DNA of 64,000 nt, from positions 3,720,001 through 3,784,000 of the forward strand of contig JAVTVJ010000076.1 of the NCBI GenBank assembly GCA_034509425.1, given 5' to 3'. This DNA is from Eopsaltria australis (Eukaryota; Chordata; Aves; Passeriformes; Petroicidae). The notes below the pieces were generated by a model. The model searched no databases and had not been told where the DNA came from. It worked only from the letters and a program-made list of their open reading frames with translations. The position numbers were made by a program, and so were the translations under genes. Below, one piece after another: positions 54,214 through 64,000 of this stretch. How positions within the stretch are numbered: position 1 is the first letter of the stretch; every line of letters starts with the position of its first letter.

Positions 54214-54645
54214 CAAGGATGACTGGGGGACTGGAGCATCTCTCTTATGAGGAAAGGCTGAGGAAGCTGAGCCTGTTCAGCCTCAAGAAAAGACAGCTTC
54301 GAGGGGATCTCATTAATATGTGTAAGTAGTTAAAGGGGATGCCAAGAGGATGGAGCCAGGCTCTGCTCAGTGGTGCCAACCACTGGGACACAAGGCAACA
54401 GGCAGAAACTGATACACAGAAAGTTCCACCTGAACGCGAGGAACAACTTCTTTACAGGGTGGGTGACCGTGCACTGGAACAAGTAATCCAGGGAGGCTGT
54501 GGTGTTTCCCTCTCTGGAGATACTCAGGAACCATCTGGACACATTTCCTGTGCCATGTGCTTTAGGATGGCCCTGCTTGAGTGGGGAGCTTGGACCAGAT
54601 GAATCCACTGTGGTTCCTTCCAACCTGACCCGTCCTGTGGTTCTG
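54214..54645 (+). mobile_element. CR1 LINE 3' fragment, plus orientation
   Basis: Runs from GGACTGGAGCATCTCTCTTA through GGAAAGGCTGAGGAAGCTGA and CTTTACAGGGTGGGTGACCG to TTCCTTCCAACCTGACCCGT. It lies in intron 1 just downstream of the CpG island. Confidence 0.92.
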
Positions 54646-55366
54646 CAAACACAGCTCTGAGATGAGATTTTCCATGTGTCCAGCCCAGCCCTAACTATAC
54701 TTTATAACTAAACCTGCAACGTGCTAACTCGTCCATCCACGGGCAGAAAACCTAAGAGATGAGCATCTGTGTGCCCTCCACCACTCAGATTTAAAGGTGG
54801 AAAAACTAATATATAGTAAATACAACAAATACAGCTAATACATAAACACACATACGCCTCGGAAAACCTCAACCCAGTCTTCCACGGCAGATAAAAGCAT
54901 CACCTAACATTGCAAAGAGAACGTATTTCCATGAACTTCTATGGAGGCCATGACTTCACCAAGACACCGAGCGCCAGCCAGGTGCGACTGACGCCCGGGG
55001 GAGCGGCCCCTGCCGCCCGGCAAAGCCCCCGGCTGCGCTGCCCTCACCCCGCCCGGCCCCGGTGCCGCCGCTCCGGCAGCTCAGCCCTGGCCGCCGCCCC
55101 CGCGGCCCCGGCGCGGCGGGGACACCGCAGCACAGCTCCCACCCCCGCCCCAGGTGGGATGGTTCATCCCGCCCGCCTCGGTGCGCTGAGCTCCGCAGCG
55201 CATCCCCGGCGGGCCGAACCATCTCTCCTGAAGCGGAGGGGGGCAGGGGCTGGCCGGCCGGTCCCGGCGCTCACGCCCCCTCCTCTCCGCCCCGCGGCCA
55301 GCCGCCATCCCGCCGCCCCTCGGCCGCTCAAGCCGCCGCCGGGCCGCACGGCTCGGGTCGCCTCAC

Positions 55367-55394
55367 CCAGCTCCTCCCTGCCCGTGCCGGCCAT
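55367..55394 (-). CDS. SLC36A4: SLC36A4 coding exon 1 (start codon)
   Basis: Reads MAGTGREEL plus one base, then donor G|GTGAGG. The ATG has a G at -3 and a G at +4, a strong Kozak context. Splicing to exon 2 gives ...[12 protein letters not shown], which matches the mammalian ...REELDMDVMRPL in frame. The leader before REEL is shorter than in human, where it is roughly twice as long. The frame stays open upstream to 55589, but that stretch is GC-rich 5' flank and a CR1 fragment, so I chose the ATG at 55394. A second in-frame ATG opens exon 2 and could be an alternative start. Confidence 0.85.
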
Positions 55395-55446
55395 CGCCCC
55401 GCCGGGCTGCGCTCGCCCTTCCGCCGATGTGGAGCCGGCCGGTGCG

Positions 55447-55456
55447 GCGCATGCGC
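55447..55456. promoter_or_regulatory. NRF1-type palindrome GCGCATGCGC
   Basis: This perfect 10-base palindrome lies 53 bases upstream of the SLC36A4 start codon inside the CpG island. It matches the core of the NRF1 binding site (YGCGCAYGCGCR), a common activator of CpG-island promoters. Occupancy is inferred, not shown. Confidence 0.6.
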
Positions 55457-55569
55457 CTGACGGGAGCGAACTATGGAGGGCGGTGGCGGCGGGCGGGCCC
55501 TGCGCGGGCTCGGGGAGGCGGTGCCGGCTCGTGGTGCGGGTCCCGCGCCTTCCTCGGCGTCCTGCACAT

Positions 55570-55690
55570 GGAATCGTAGAGTATCGCAACTTGGCAGGGA
55601 CGCATAAGGGTCTTCAACGCCCTGCTCCATGTAGGAGCTCCTAAAATTAAATCGTGTGACAAAGAGCACTGTCCAGACACTCCTTGAACC
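55570..55690 (-). mobile_element. CR1 LINE 3' fragment at the edge of the CpG island
   Basis: GGAATCGTAGAGTATCGCAA, then GGGACGCATAAGGGTCTTCA and CACTGTCCAGACACTCCTTG align segment by segment with the CR1 copy at 58296-58545. Several positions carry CpG where that copy has CA or TA. It sits about 175 bases upstream of the SLC36A4 start codon. Confidence 0.8.
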
Positions 55691-57364
55691 GTGCCATCAT
55701 CATCACCCTCAGTGATGCTCCTTGGCTCTGCTGCGGCCCCAGCTGTAGTGGCCCCATAAGGCGCTGCCAGCGTCCGCTGCTCTCGGCAGGGTCAGGGGAG
55801 CCCGACTTTGGATGGGGCACTGCAAGCTCTGAGCTATTATTAATAAAAAAACAAAGACTTCAAACAAGGCTGGGTGTGGAGAGTTCAGCAGAGTTTGACA
55901 GCTTGAACGCTTGGGGATTAACCACTAACCTCACACCCCACCTTAACCTGTCTTTCATGCTAGTTGCTCCCAGAATAACCTGCCAGTATTTCTTCATCAG
56001 AAATACCTGTATCGATGGCTGATTTGACTTAAGTAATAAAGTTTCCATCCAGAAACTTTATTTTTTTTTTTTATTTATTCTTTAATGGAGAATATATGAT
56101 AAAGTAATTTGATTTTTTTTTTCCTACACAAGAGAAATTCAATCTTCTGAAGCTTCTCATAAACTTCAGTCATCTTCAGACATACATCATTAATTAGTTT
56201 ATCTACAATGAAGAATTTCCAGTGGGGAGAGCATCCATATTCAATTGTCAAATTTATGTGTATTCCGAATACTCCTCCAAACTTTCACTTAAAAAAATGA
56301 GCCATGTGCAGGAGCTATTATCATCAAATTTATTTTAGAAAAGGGTTCTCAGTAGGTAATCCGCGATTGCAGGTTATTGATTTAAGGAACTGACTCACTA
56401 ATTACAATATTTATGCCAAGCATTTATGCATCATTCTACTTTGTTTCTAACAATGCCAAACTTTGTTCAAGAAAATGTATAACTAACGGATCTTCAAAAG
56501 GTGTATTAAGAGTGTTCCTTCCTTCTACCTTGTCATTGCATCTCAGGACTTTACCCACAGTAAATACTGCATAGACATTGAAGAGACATTAAGGACATGA
56601 TGCATATTTATTTCACATCCTACCCTATGGAAAACTCTTTGTTTCTACTACTTGCTGCCACTTGCATAAAAATTCTGTCTTCTGGGAGCAGGTTTGTTAC
56701 GTGCTTAGAGAGATTTTTCTAATAGGCTCCAAAAATTATATCAAGCATATGAGTAACCAGTGGTCACCAATGAATATTAAAAAATACGTGGGAGATACTA
56801 TAATGTGATAGAAATTAATGATTTTGTAATCTGCATTTTGTCTCTCTTTGGTAAGAATAGAGGGATTTGCTTTAATGTGCACATCTGGTTAAATTCTAGA
56901 CATCCATGCATCAAAGCAAAATTACTTCATGATGAGAATATTGCAGACACCAAATACTTGTTCACCGTAGGCTTCAGGTTCTGAATAGCATATACAGCTT
57001 CTCTCCTAGAAATCATGGATTCAACTCACGTTGTTGCTGTTGGCTCAGAACAAGGCTAGATGGAGTACAATACCCAGCTTCTTCCATTTTGAATTATCTT
57101 AATAAAAGCTAACCCTGAAATCTTTAAGGGCCGTTTTCAGTAATTGTTTTTGGTCTGCTTAAATCCCCCTTGTTAGAATAGATGCTCTGCTAGGTCTATC
57201 TAAACACAAATTATACTCTGGCTAAATTTCCACACTTTTTTAGGGAAAAAATGCAAGAACCAATTAAATAATACAGAAATACTGTTTCAATATACAATCC
57301 TTCCACACAGATGCCAGCTGGCTTTAGCTTTGGGTCTGCTCAAGTCTTGAGGGACTTCCATTTC

Positions 57365-57880
57365 TTCATGGACTTTTCTTTTTGTGATGCTTTATATTTG
57401 ACTTCCAGACCATCCATTGGTAGTGAGTCCCATAATTTAATTATGCATTGTACAAAAGCATGTGCCTTTTGAGCCTGCTACCTGATATTCATCTGATAAT
57501 CTCTAGTTTTGTGATATAAAAATAATTACTGCATTTACTTTCTATAAGTCATTCTTGACAGATCACTGCCACACTCTCTCTGTTGTCCCTTTTCCTGGCA
57601 GAAGGGTCCTAATCTATTTAATCTCCCCTCACAGAGATGCTATTCCATTTTTTTCATACTTTCTGTTTCCTTCTTCTATGAGTTCTAGATCTCCTGTGTT
57701 CATCTGCATTTGAGGACACCAGAACTGCAGCTATAAAAAGCCACTAAAACCCTTCTGCCTACATCTGAGGGGTTTTCACTACTGCTTTTTGTAATAATTT
57801 GTATTTTAACTTTTACTCAGGTACTGCTTTGCAAGGTGATTACTTTGCATGACGTTTTAATGAGCCATTGGTAGGCCTCA
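57365..57880 (-). mobile_element. Ancient CR1-like LINE fragment, minus orientation
   Basis: Landmarks such as AGTGAGTCCCATAATTTAAT, TTAATCTCCCCTCACAG, CTTCTTCTATGAGTTCTAGA and GGACACCAGAACTGCAG follow the order of deeply diverged amniote CR1 antisense copies. It lacks the young avian CR1 3' end. Boundaries are approximate. Confidence 0.6.
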
Positions 57881-58099
57881 ATTATGTTGCCAACTGTCTG
57901 TAGACTATAATGCTATCTGATTGACAAATGATTGACATTCCTCTAAGATTTATATCACTGGTTTATATCTAAGAGCACATTTCAAAATCACCTTGCAAAT
58001 GAGTATGGCATCTATGTTTCATGAGATCCTGCATAGCAAATTGCTCATCTGTGTATCAAAAAGCAATACCTCTTGTTAATTCTTCACTGAACTTCATGG

Positions 58100-58290
58100 G
58101 ATCAAACTGAAAGAGGGGTGTTTAGGCTAGATATACAGAAGAAATTCTTTACTGGCAGGGTGATAAGGCACTGGAACAGACTGCCCAGAGAAACTGTGGA
58201 TGCCCCATCCCTGGAAGTGTTCAGGGAGAGGTGGGATGGGGTTTTGAGCAATCTGGTCCAATGAATGACCTCCTGCACATGGCAGGGGGG
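58100..58290 (+). mobile_element. CR1 LINE fragment, left part of an interrupted copy
   Basis: GAAGAAATTCTTTACTGGCA, CACTGGAACAGACTGCCCAG and CCATCCCTGGAAGTGTTCAG mark a plus-oriented CR1. It stops at GGCAGGGGGG, where another CR1 begins, and its 3' tail resumes at about 58547. Confidence 0.92.
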
Positions 58291-58546
58291 CTCACAGTAT
58301 CATAGAATATTCTGAGTTGGAAGGGACCCATCAGGATCATGGAGACCAACTCCTGGCTTTGCACAAGACACCCCAAGAGTCACAACATGTACTCAAGAGC
58401 ATTGTCTAAATGCTTCTTGAACTCTGTCAGGATTAGTGCTGTGACCACTTCCCTGGGGAGCCTGTTCCAGTGCCCAACTACCCTCTGGGGGAAGAACCTT
58501 TTCCTAATAACCTATCTAAACCTCCCCCGACTCAGCTTCATGCCAG
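58291..58546 (-). mobile_element. CR1 LINE fragment nested inside another CR1
   Basis: An antisense CR1 starts ATCATAGAATATTCTGAGTT and GGAAGGGACCCATCAGGATC and extends to CCCGACTCAGCTTCATGCC. It separates the two halves of the plus-oriented copy, so it inserted later. Confidence 0.9.
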
Positions 58547-58598
58547 TTTGGAACTTTGAGGTCCCTTCCAACCCAAACTATTCTATGATTCTATGATT
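58547..58598 (+). mobile_element. CR1 LINE 3' tail, right part of the interrupted copy
   Basis: TTTGGAACTTTGAGGTCCCT, CCAACCCAAACTATTCTATG and ATTCTATGATT are the plus-oriented CR1 3' end that continues the copy ending at 58290. Confidence 0.92.
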
Positions 58599-58980
58599 AT
58601 GCAATCTGAAAACATGTATATATCTCTTTTATCTCTTTTCATATCCTTAGTTACAAGTATGAGATTTCTTCCACAGCAGTTCGTTTTGATCGTTATGCTG
58701 GTCTGTAACAGCCCATTTCCAAGGGTTTTTTTTTCTTCTTTTCTTGGTACAAAAATTGAGCACTGAACATTTTAAACTGTGGTTAAAAACTCAGTGTCTT
58801 AATGCAGCTTTAAAATTGCAGTTGATAGAAGGAGACTATTGAGCTTTTAGAAGGACTTCGTTTGATGCATGGGGAACTGTTTTGTAATATCTTGATATGA
58901 AGTTTCATGCTATGCCCGCCTTTCTTTGCCATGAAAAAAATTTTGGGTGGAGGTCCAGATGTTGATTTCCATTGTATTTC

Positions 58981-59685
58981 CTAGAATAACAGAATGGTTC
59001 AGGTTAGAAGGGATCTTTGAAAATTATCTGGTCCAGCTGCCCTGGCCAAGCATGGCCACGTGTATCTATCCGGGCAGTTTTTAAATATTTTCACAAAGGG
59101 AGACTCCACAGTGTCTCTGGAGAGCCTGTGCCAGTGCCTGGTCACCCTCACATGAGAAAAGTGTTTCCTGATATTCAGAGAGAATCTCCTGTGTTCCAGT
59201 TTGTGCCCATTGCCTCTGGTCCTGGCACTGGATGCCACTTAAAAGAGCCTGGCTCCATCCTCTTTGCACCTTCTCTTCAGTTACTTGTAGACACTGATGG
59301 GATCCCTCTGAGCCTTCTCCCAGCTGAACAGTCACAGCTCTTCCAATCTTTTCTCATGGAAGAGATGCTCCACTCCTTTCATTCTTGTGGCCCTTGGTTG
59401 GACTCTCTCCAGTCTGTTTATGTCTCTCTTGCACTGAGTAGCCCAGCACTGAACATAGCACTGCAGGTGAGGCCACACTGGTGCCAAGCAGAGGGGAATG
59501 CCTGGTCACCTTCTTTGCTATGGTGTCAGGACTTTGCCCAGTACAGCCCAGGGTGTCACTGGCCACCTTTGCATCAAGAGCTCCCATTCAGCTTGGTGTC
59601 CACCAGGGCCCCACTCCTCTCTTGCCAAGCTGCTTTCCAGCTGGGTGGCCCCCAGCATCCACTGGTGCCTTAAGTTGTTCATGTG
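58981..59685 (-). mobile_element. Long CR1 LINE fragment, minus orientation
   Basis: About 700 bases, from AGAATAACAGAATGGTTCAG through CTGGTCACCCTCACATGAGA, CCTTCTCCCAGCTGAACAGT and GAGGCCACACTGGTGCCAAG to GGTGGCCCCCAGCATCCACT. It contains a 218-codon plus-strand open frame that is antisense repeat sequence, not a gene. Confidence 0.95.
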
Positions 59686-62196
59686 GTGTGTGGCTGAAGA
59701 TGGCAGGCATGTTGTCAATGTCACCAGTTAAGAACACAGATCATAAAAGGCCCATTGTGTTCAACAAATAGGCTTCCAACTCCAAAACTGCTGCTCGTAA
59801 GTTTGATTGCCACAGCTGTGATGAACACAGAAATGTTAGATGGCCCCCACTGGAATCCATAAAACATAGCTGTTTAGTAACAAAATGTTAAAAGCTTGGG
59901 GTGTGTTGACTCTCCCTGAGCTTTGATGAAGAAAAAATATGATTACAGAAGATACTGCAGCTGTCAAAAGTGCTGGTGGTGGTTCATACTTCAAATAGAA
60001 ATTATCAGCACATTTAAAATATCAGAAACATTTGAGAAAGCCGCCAGGATTTTTCCCAACATGAATCATTATCGTGTCAGTAAAGTAACATGTTTTATCT
60101 GTCACTTAATGAAAATAAAAGATCTTTATTTGCATATAGATCTGTATGTGCTGGGACTTATCAGTCAAGCATTGCCAACGTCAAGGTTTGCTTTTGTTGT
60201 TTAATTTGGTGGGCTGCCAGTGTCAACTTTCTTTCAGTACAGTTCAAAGTCAAAGTACAGCATCCTTTCTATAAGTAGGTCACTTGGGAAAATACCACAA
60301 ATGTTCAGATACTTATGAATGTTTGTCAGCTTTTATTTATCTTTAAATAAAAAACAGATGTACTGCATGATAAACATACCAAGCTGCACTAAAGGAGATC
60401 ATATGATAATTTTGGGCAGTGCCTCAGATTCACAACGCTTTTCCATATTATCCTTCAAACTTCCCGAGTCCTACAATCTGAAAATTAGTGCTTGCATTCT
60501 GAAGGTGTCCAAAAAATACAACACTCCATATACTCTTAAGCATCTGCATAGACCTGCCTTGATGCTTGTGAAACTAGGTCAGTATCTGTAGTTCTGCACA
60601 TGACCAGAGACACTGTCAAATCTGAACATATGCCCCCAACTTATGGTCAGTTGTGTCTTGTCCTGGAGTATTTAGTGATGAAAGGGTCAGAGAGGTCTTA
60701 GTCATTGCCTTGTTCTGGACCTCTAATCAGATTTCTCCAAGACTATGTCCCAGGACTGTCAGGGAACAGTCCTCGTCAAGTCAGCTCCCAAGAACCACTG
60801 TGGACAAGAACATACAAAATGTCTTTCTCCATTTCCACAGTCTCTCCACCATATTCCAGCAGGCTTTGCATCTTCAAACAGCTCATGTGTCCTTATGTAA
60901 TGCTTCCAGGGCATTTAGTATGCCCACAAGAACAGAAAACAGGAAAGAAGAACTGTGGTAGTGTAAGACAAACCACTCTTTTTTAAAAAATTCTACCATT
61001 CATAGTTTTTCACAGCTGGATATAATCCATCAGCGTAGGTCTCCTGGTGCCCATAGCTGTGATATTGCAAAAAGTCATGGCCCACCAGCAGAGCCCTAAG
61101 GTAGCTGTCAGCCACCCTCCCACTCCTATGATTCACATCAGCTTTGGGAACTAGTACAGCCCCTGGCACAAAGCATTACTCCCAAGTCTGCTCTAATTTA
61201 TGAAAAAACTCCAGAGAACTACAGCTCAGAGCAACTGAAAATCCGCATCGCAGCATGCACTGCAGGGACTTCTTTCATGTGTCTTGGGAGTATTCTCCCT
61301 GCACCAGCTGCAAGGCTTTTACAGCCCTTGTATTCCTATGAAATAGTGTTCAAAGAGGAGTGTGAAGAGGAGGATGATCATCTGCCTGCTTGAGCTTCCT
61401 AAGGTAAAAGTAGTTGTAGGACACTGTAAAACCATAGCCGGTTAGTGATTAAAAGGCGATGCTAAAAATACTTTTTAAAGCTGCAGGAAATATTAATTAT
61501 AGAAATTAAAAAATAGCTGCATAGATAATTTCCATTTACTTCAGAGGACTAATCAAATCCAATTTTAAAAAAAAAGCCTCCTGGAAAGACTTAGAAAGTA
61601 CGAGGTGTAGCAAATTGATGATCATTCAGACAGTTGAGCACTGGAGTAAGGATATCTGTAGGATTTTCCTAGGATCAGTTTCTTACTCTGAAATTTGCAA
61701 CTGCTGTATACACAGAAGTACCTACAGTGGTAATGATTTATTCAGTGAACATGGTAATCAAGCTTTTTTTTTTATCTGCTCTTAGCTGTACTTAATGTCT
61801 GTGAAAACGAAAGTGTACCCTTAGGCATTTAGCGTAGAAACTCAGGTCAGCCACTCATATTCAGGAAGCATTTAGAAGCTGTCCTTCCACCCACAGCAGC
61901 CACCCTATTGAACAGGGTAAAAATCAATCTCACACACCGTCTTTCTAGCCAGACCCAATATGAGTAGTTTAGAAAATAATTGATGGCCTGTTTCTGTCTG
62001 CATAATGTATTCAATGTGCAAGACAGCAATAGTCTGTCTGGAGTGCTGCACTTTGGCTGTTCTGCCTGAGAACAGCCACCATTCCCACCCGCTGCATGCA
62101 GCCTCCTGCCCACTGGGTCTGCATGAGCATGGGCTCAGGTTCTACCCCTCTTCTGTGCTGCTCTGCTTCACACGTTGGAGGAAGTGCTCAGCCCAC

Positions 62197-62505
62197 TGTG
62201 GTGGATTGACCTTTGCTGCCCATCAGATGCCCACCAAAGCCACTTTATCACTCTCCTCCTCACCTGGACAGGGGGAGAGAAAATATGATGAAAGGTCTGT
62301 GAGCTAAGGACAGGAAGAGATCACTCAACTTTTTCCATCACATGTAAACAGAGTCAACTTGGGGATATTAATTTAATTTATTGCCAATGAAACAGGGAAG
62401 GATAATGAGACACAAGGAAAAAAATCTAAAAACACCTTTTTCCCACCCTTCCTTTCTTCCTGGACTCAACTCCCAGGATAAGGGTAAAGGAGAGGAGTAA
62501 TGAAT
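62197..62505 (+). mobile_element. Truncated LTR fragment, same family as 48051-49050
   Basis: Starts TGTGGTGGATTGACCTTTGC and continues through ATGCCCACCAAAGCCACTTT, GGGGGAGAGAAAATATGATG and TTAATTTAATTTATTGCCAA. It corresponds to the inverted right end of the intron 1 LTR. The remaining two-thirds of the LTR is absent. Confidence 0.88.
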
Positions 62506-63379
62506 TCACTATTTCCATGTCATAGACAGCCCATTTGATTCATGGAGTGTTAGTGTCACAAATTATCAGCCATTGTTTCATCTTTCTGTTTAAACACAAT
62601 GAAATGGCATCTTCCATTCACAGAGAAGTTCCGCTACACTGTTATTAGAAGCCAATCTTACCACCACCTGACAAAAACCATTTTTCTCCTTAAAGATCTA
62701 ACTCTTTGTTGACTGCAATGTTTGCTTTTGAATTGTCAGTTGCATAAAACTCCATCCCAAACCCCATAAATAAAGCATTTACCAGAACAAAAGGATGCGC
62801 TGACAATGTTGTCTTTTTCTGGAGTACTGACTTTGAATGGTATTTATTGATACAGTGAGCACCTCCCCTTCTATACAGAAGTTCATTCTGTTCTTTATTT
62901 CACAAAGACATTTTCAAAATAATGAGCATATCCATCTTTTACAAGTGCTACACATTTAGACTGAGGTAAATAATAATTCATATTATTTTAATGTTGAGTA
63001 TTATACTTAGCTGTGGACTTCTAACAATGGAATGGGTACGGGTACCCATTTACAGTTATAGTTCTGTATGTAATATAAAAAGAAATTATACCATTACCTT
63101 TATTCCTTTTTTTCTTTTTGCTAACCCTTTCCATTATTCCTTCCTCCTCCTTTCTCAGCTGAAAAGTCTGAGACAAGCATGATGTCAGCAGCCAAATAGC
63201 AAAGCATTTAACAGTTAAATAAAGGTGAGACTACAAAGAGGGACTGAGTTGACAAAGAGCTGCTCACCGAAGCCATGGCTGCTCCTAGTAAGAACCCTGC
63301 TTGTTGGTTTGCATCAAACAATTATATACAGTCTGGAAATAATGCATATATGTATATGTCTGTGTGTGAATATATGTAT

Positions 63380-63397
63380 TATATATATATATATATT
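63380..63397. repeat. (AT)n microsatellite
   Basis: Nine TA units preceded by a purine/pyrimidine-alternating TGTGTG...TATATG stretch. Confidence 0.95.
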
Positions 63398-64000
63398 TGG
63401 AAATCCACTGATTTACATCACCAAATTGTATTCTAAATAGGAAAATTTTGGTGGAGACCGCTATTGATTAGCAAGGGGCAATTATGAGTTTGAAATCCAA
63501 ACGGTGATACCCTGGTGCATGAGTGCCAGTTCTGGTTTGTGAGTAGGCTACATATCCCAAAAATAGGCATATAGACTGACTACACCAGTAAGCTTATTAT
63601 ATGGTGAGTAAAATCGGTGTTCTGTGATAATCTATATGAAATCCCAATCAAAAATCTGGCATGATCCAGAGCTGAGCTTGCACTTTTCCGGGCACAGCTG
63701 GCACATGTACTATTCCCAACAAGGTTGGATATGCCAATCTCATTTTGAAGGGTGGTAAGCTTTAAGTATATGGGGTCTTACCACATGCTCAGAGGAAAGG
63801 ATCATGCCCTGTTTTGGTTACAAGTACAGAATTTGTTCTCTGGTATGGATGCATTGAAGAGGAAGTCAACAAGCACGTGGTTCCTGACGGAGCCAAGAAG
63901 TTGCAGAATCTCCTTTGTCTCTAGGTGGAGCAAGAGCAGAGCATGGGCAAGGTGGAGAGAGAAAGATGTTTGCTGTGCAAGCTGCTTCTTTCCTGTATAA

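Larger units (their letters stand above)
47296..55366 (-). other. SLC36A4 intron 1 (8.1 kb)
   Basis: It holds a roughly 1-kb solo LTR (48051-49050) and a sense-strand (+) CR1 fragment (54214-54645). The minus open frame 53630-53899 (89 codons, starting MAWSRQDSGL) lies in ordinary-composition sequence but resembles nothing I know and is not called. Confidence 0.75.
54950..55560. promoter_or_regulatory. CpG island promoter of SLC36A4
   Basis: This roughly 600-base block is very GC-rich and dense in CpG, in contrast to the AT-rich surroundings. It covers the 5' flank, exon 1 and the start of intron 1. GC boxes (GGGCGG) occur on both strands, for example around 55489-55510. No TATA box is apparent, which fits a housekeeping-type CpG promoter. 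The exact transcription start cannot be read from sequence; it probably lies between 55394 and about 55560. A 244-codon plus-strand open frame through the block reflects lack of AT-rich stop codons and is not called a gene. Confidence 0.8.
55700..64000. other. Upstream intergenic region, no gene recognised
   Basis: CR1 copies fill much of 57.4-59.7 kb and an LTR fragment lies at 62.2 kb. The rest is AT-rich unique sequence. I compared open frames with the SLC36A4 neighbours expected from mammals (for example DEUP1) and saw no match. The open frame at 63752 running off the right edge is not recognisable. Confidence 0.65.

Noticed and set aside
55475..55560. Divergent plus-strand first exon starting ATGGAGGGCGGTGG
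   Set aside because: The ATG is followed by a short Gly/Arg-rich frame that runs into CR1 sequence. No downstream exon of a neighbouring gene was recognised.
54910..55644. 244-codon plus-strand open frame across the CpG island
   Set aside because: It is composed of Pro, Ala, Arg and Gly as expected from random GC-rich sequence, lies antisense to exon 1, and ends inside a CR1 fragment.
59017..59673. 218-codon plus-strand open frame
   Set aside because: The whole frame lies in an antisense CR1 copy.
63752..64000. Open frame running off the right edge
   Set aside because: No similarity to DEUP1 or any other expected neighbour, and no exon boundaries that can be confirmed.

Overview
This window is vertebrate nuclear DNA from a bird. 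It is AT-rich, intron-dominated sequence with many CR1 retrotransposon fragments. Several of these carry the avian CR1 3' end (ATTCTATGATTCTATG type), and there are solo LTRs that resemble avian endogenous-retrovirus families. It holds no operons, no prokaryotic genes and no CRISPR. A songbird or other neoavian bird is plausible from the LTR types, but I cannot prove the order.

Only one protein-coding gene can be supported: SLC36A4, which encodes the amino-acid transporter PAT4. It lies on the minus strand and runs from a CpG-island promoter near 55.4 kb leftward. I could place ten consecutive coding exons with canonical GT-AG junctions and consistent phases: 55394-55367, 47295-47172, 46437-46347, 45326-45238, 44031-43936, 42751-42667, 34590-34363, 33655-33557, 20131-19962 and 14263-14094. 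Together they give 1,180 coding bases (393 codons plus one base) with no frameshift or stop. The final exon, which should carry the last transmembrane helices and the C-terminus, is not visible in 1-14,093. It probably lies beyond the left edge, so intron 10 is longer than 14 kb.

Layout: 1-14,093 is intron 10 (two ancient or younger CR1 pairs, a 61-base poly(A)). 14.1-20.1 kb holds exons 10 and 9 with two CR1 copies and an LTR. 20.1-33.6 kb is the large intron 8, with a complete solo LTR beside exon 8. 33.6-47.3 kb holds exons 8 to 2. 47.3-55.4 kb is intron 1, with an approximately 1-kb solo LTR and a CR1. 54.95-55.56 kb is the CpG island with exon 1 and an NRF1-type palindrome. 55.6-64 kb is upstream intergenic DNA with several CR1 copies, including one CR1 nested inside another, and a truncated LTR related to the one in intron 1. 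No second gene was found there.

I did not find a novel biological system. The more interesting observations concern mobile elements placed next to splice sites and the promoter, a possible intron-retention C-terminus after exon 10, and a few unusual simple sequences. All family names come from recognition by eye, without database searches.
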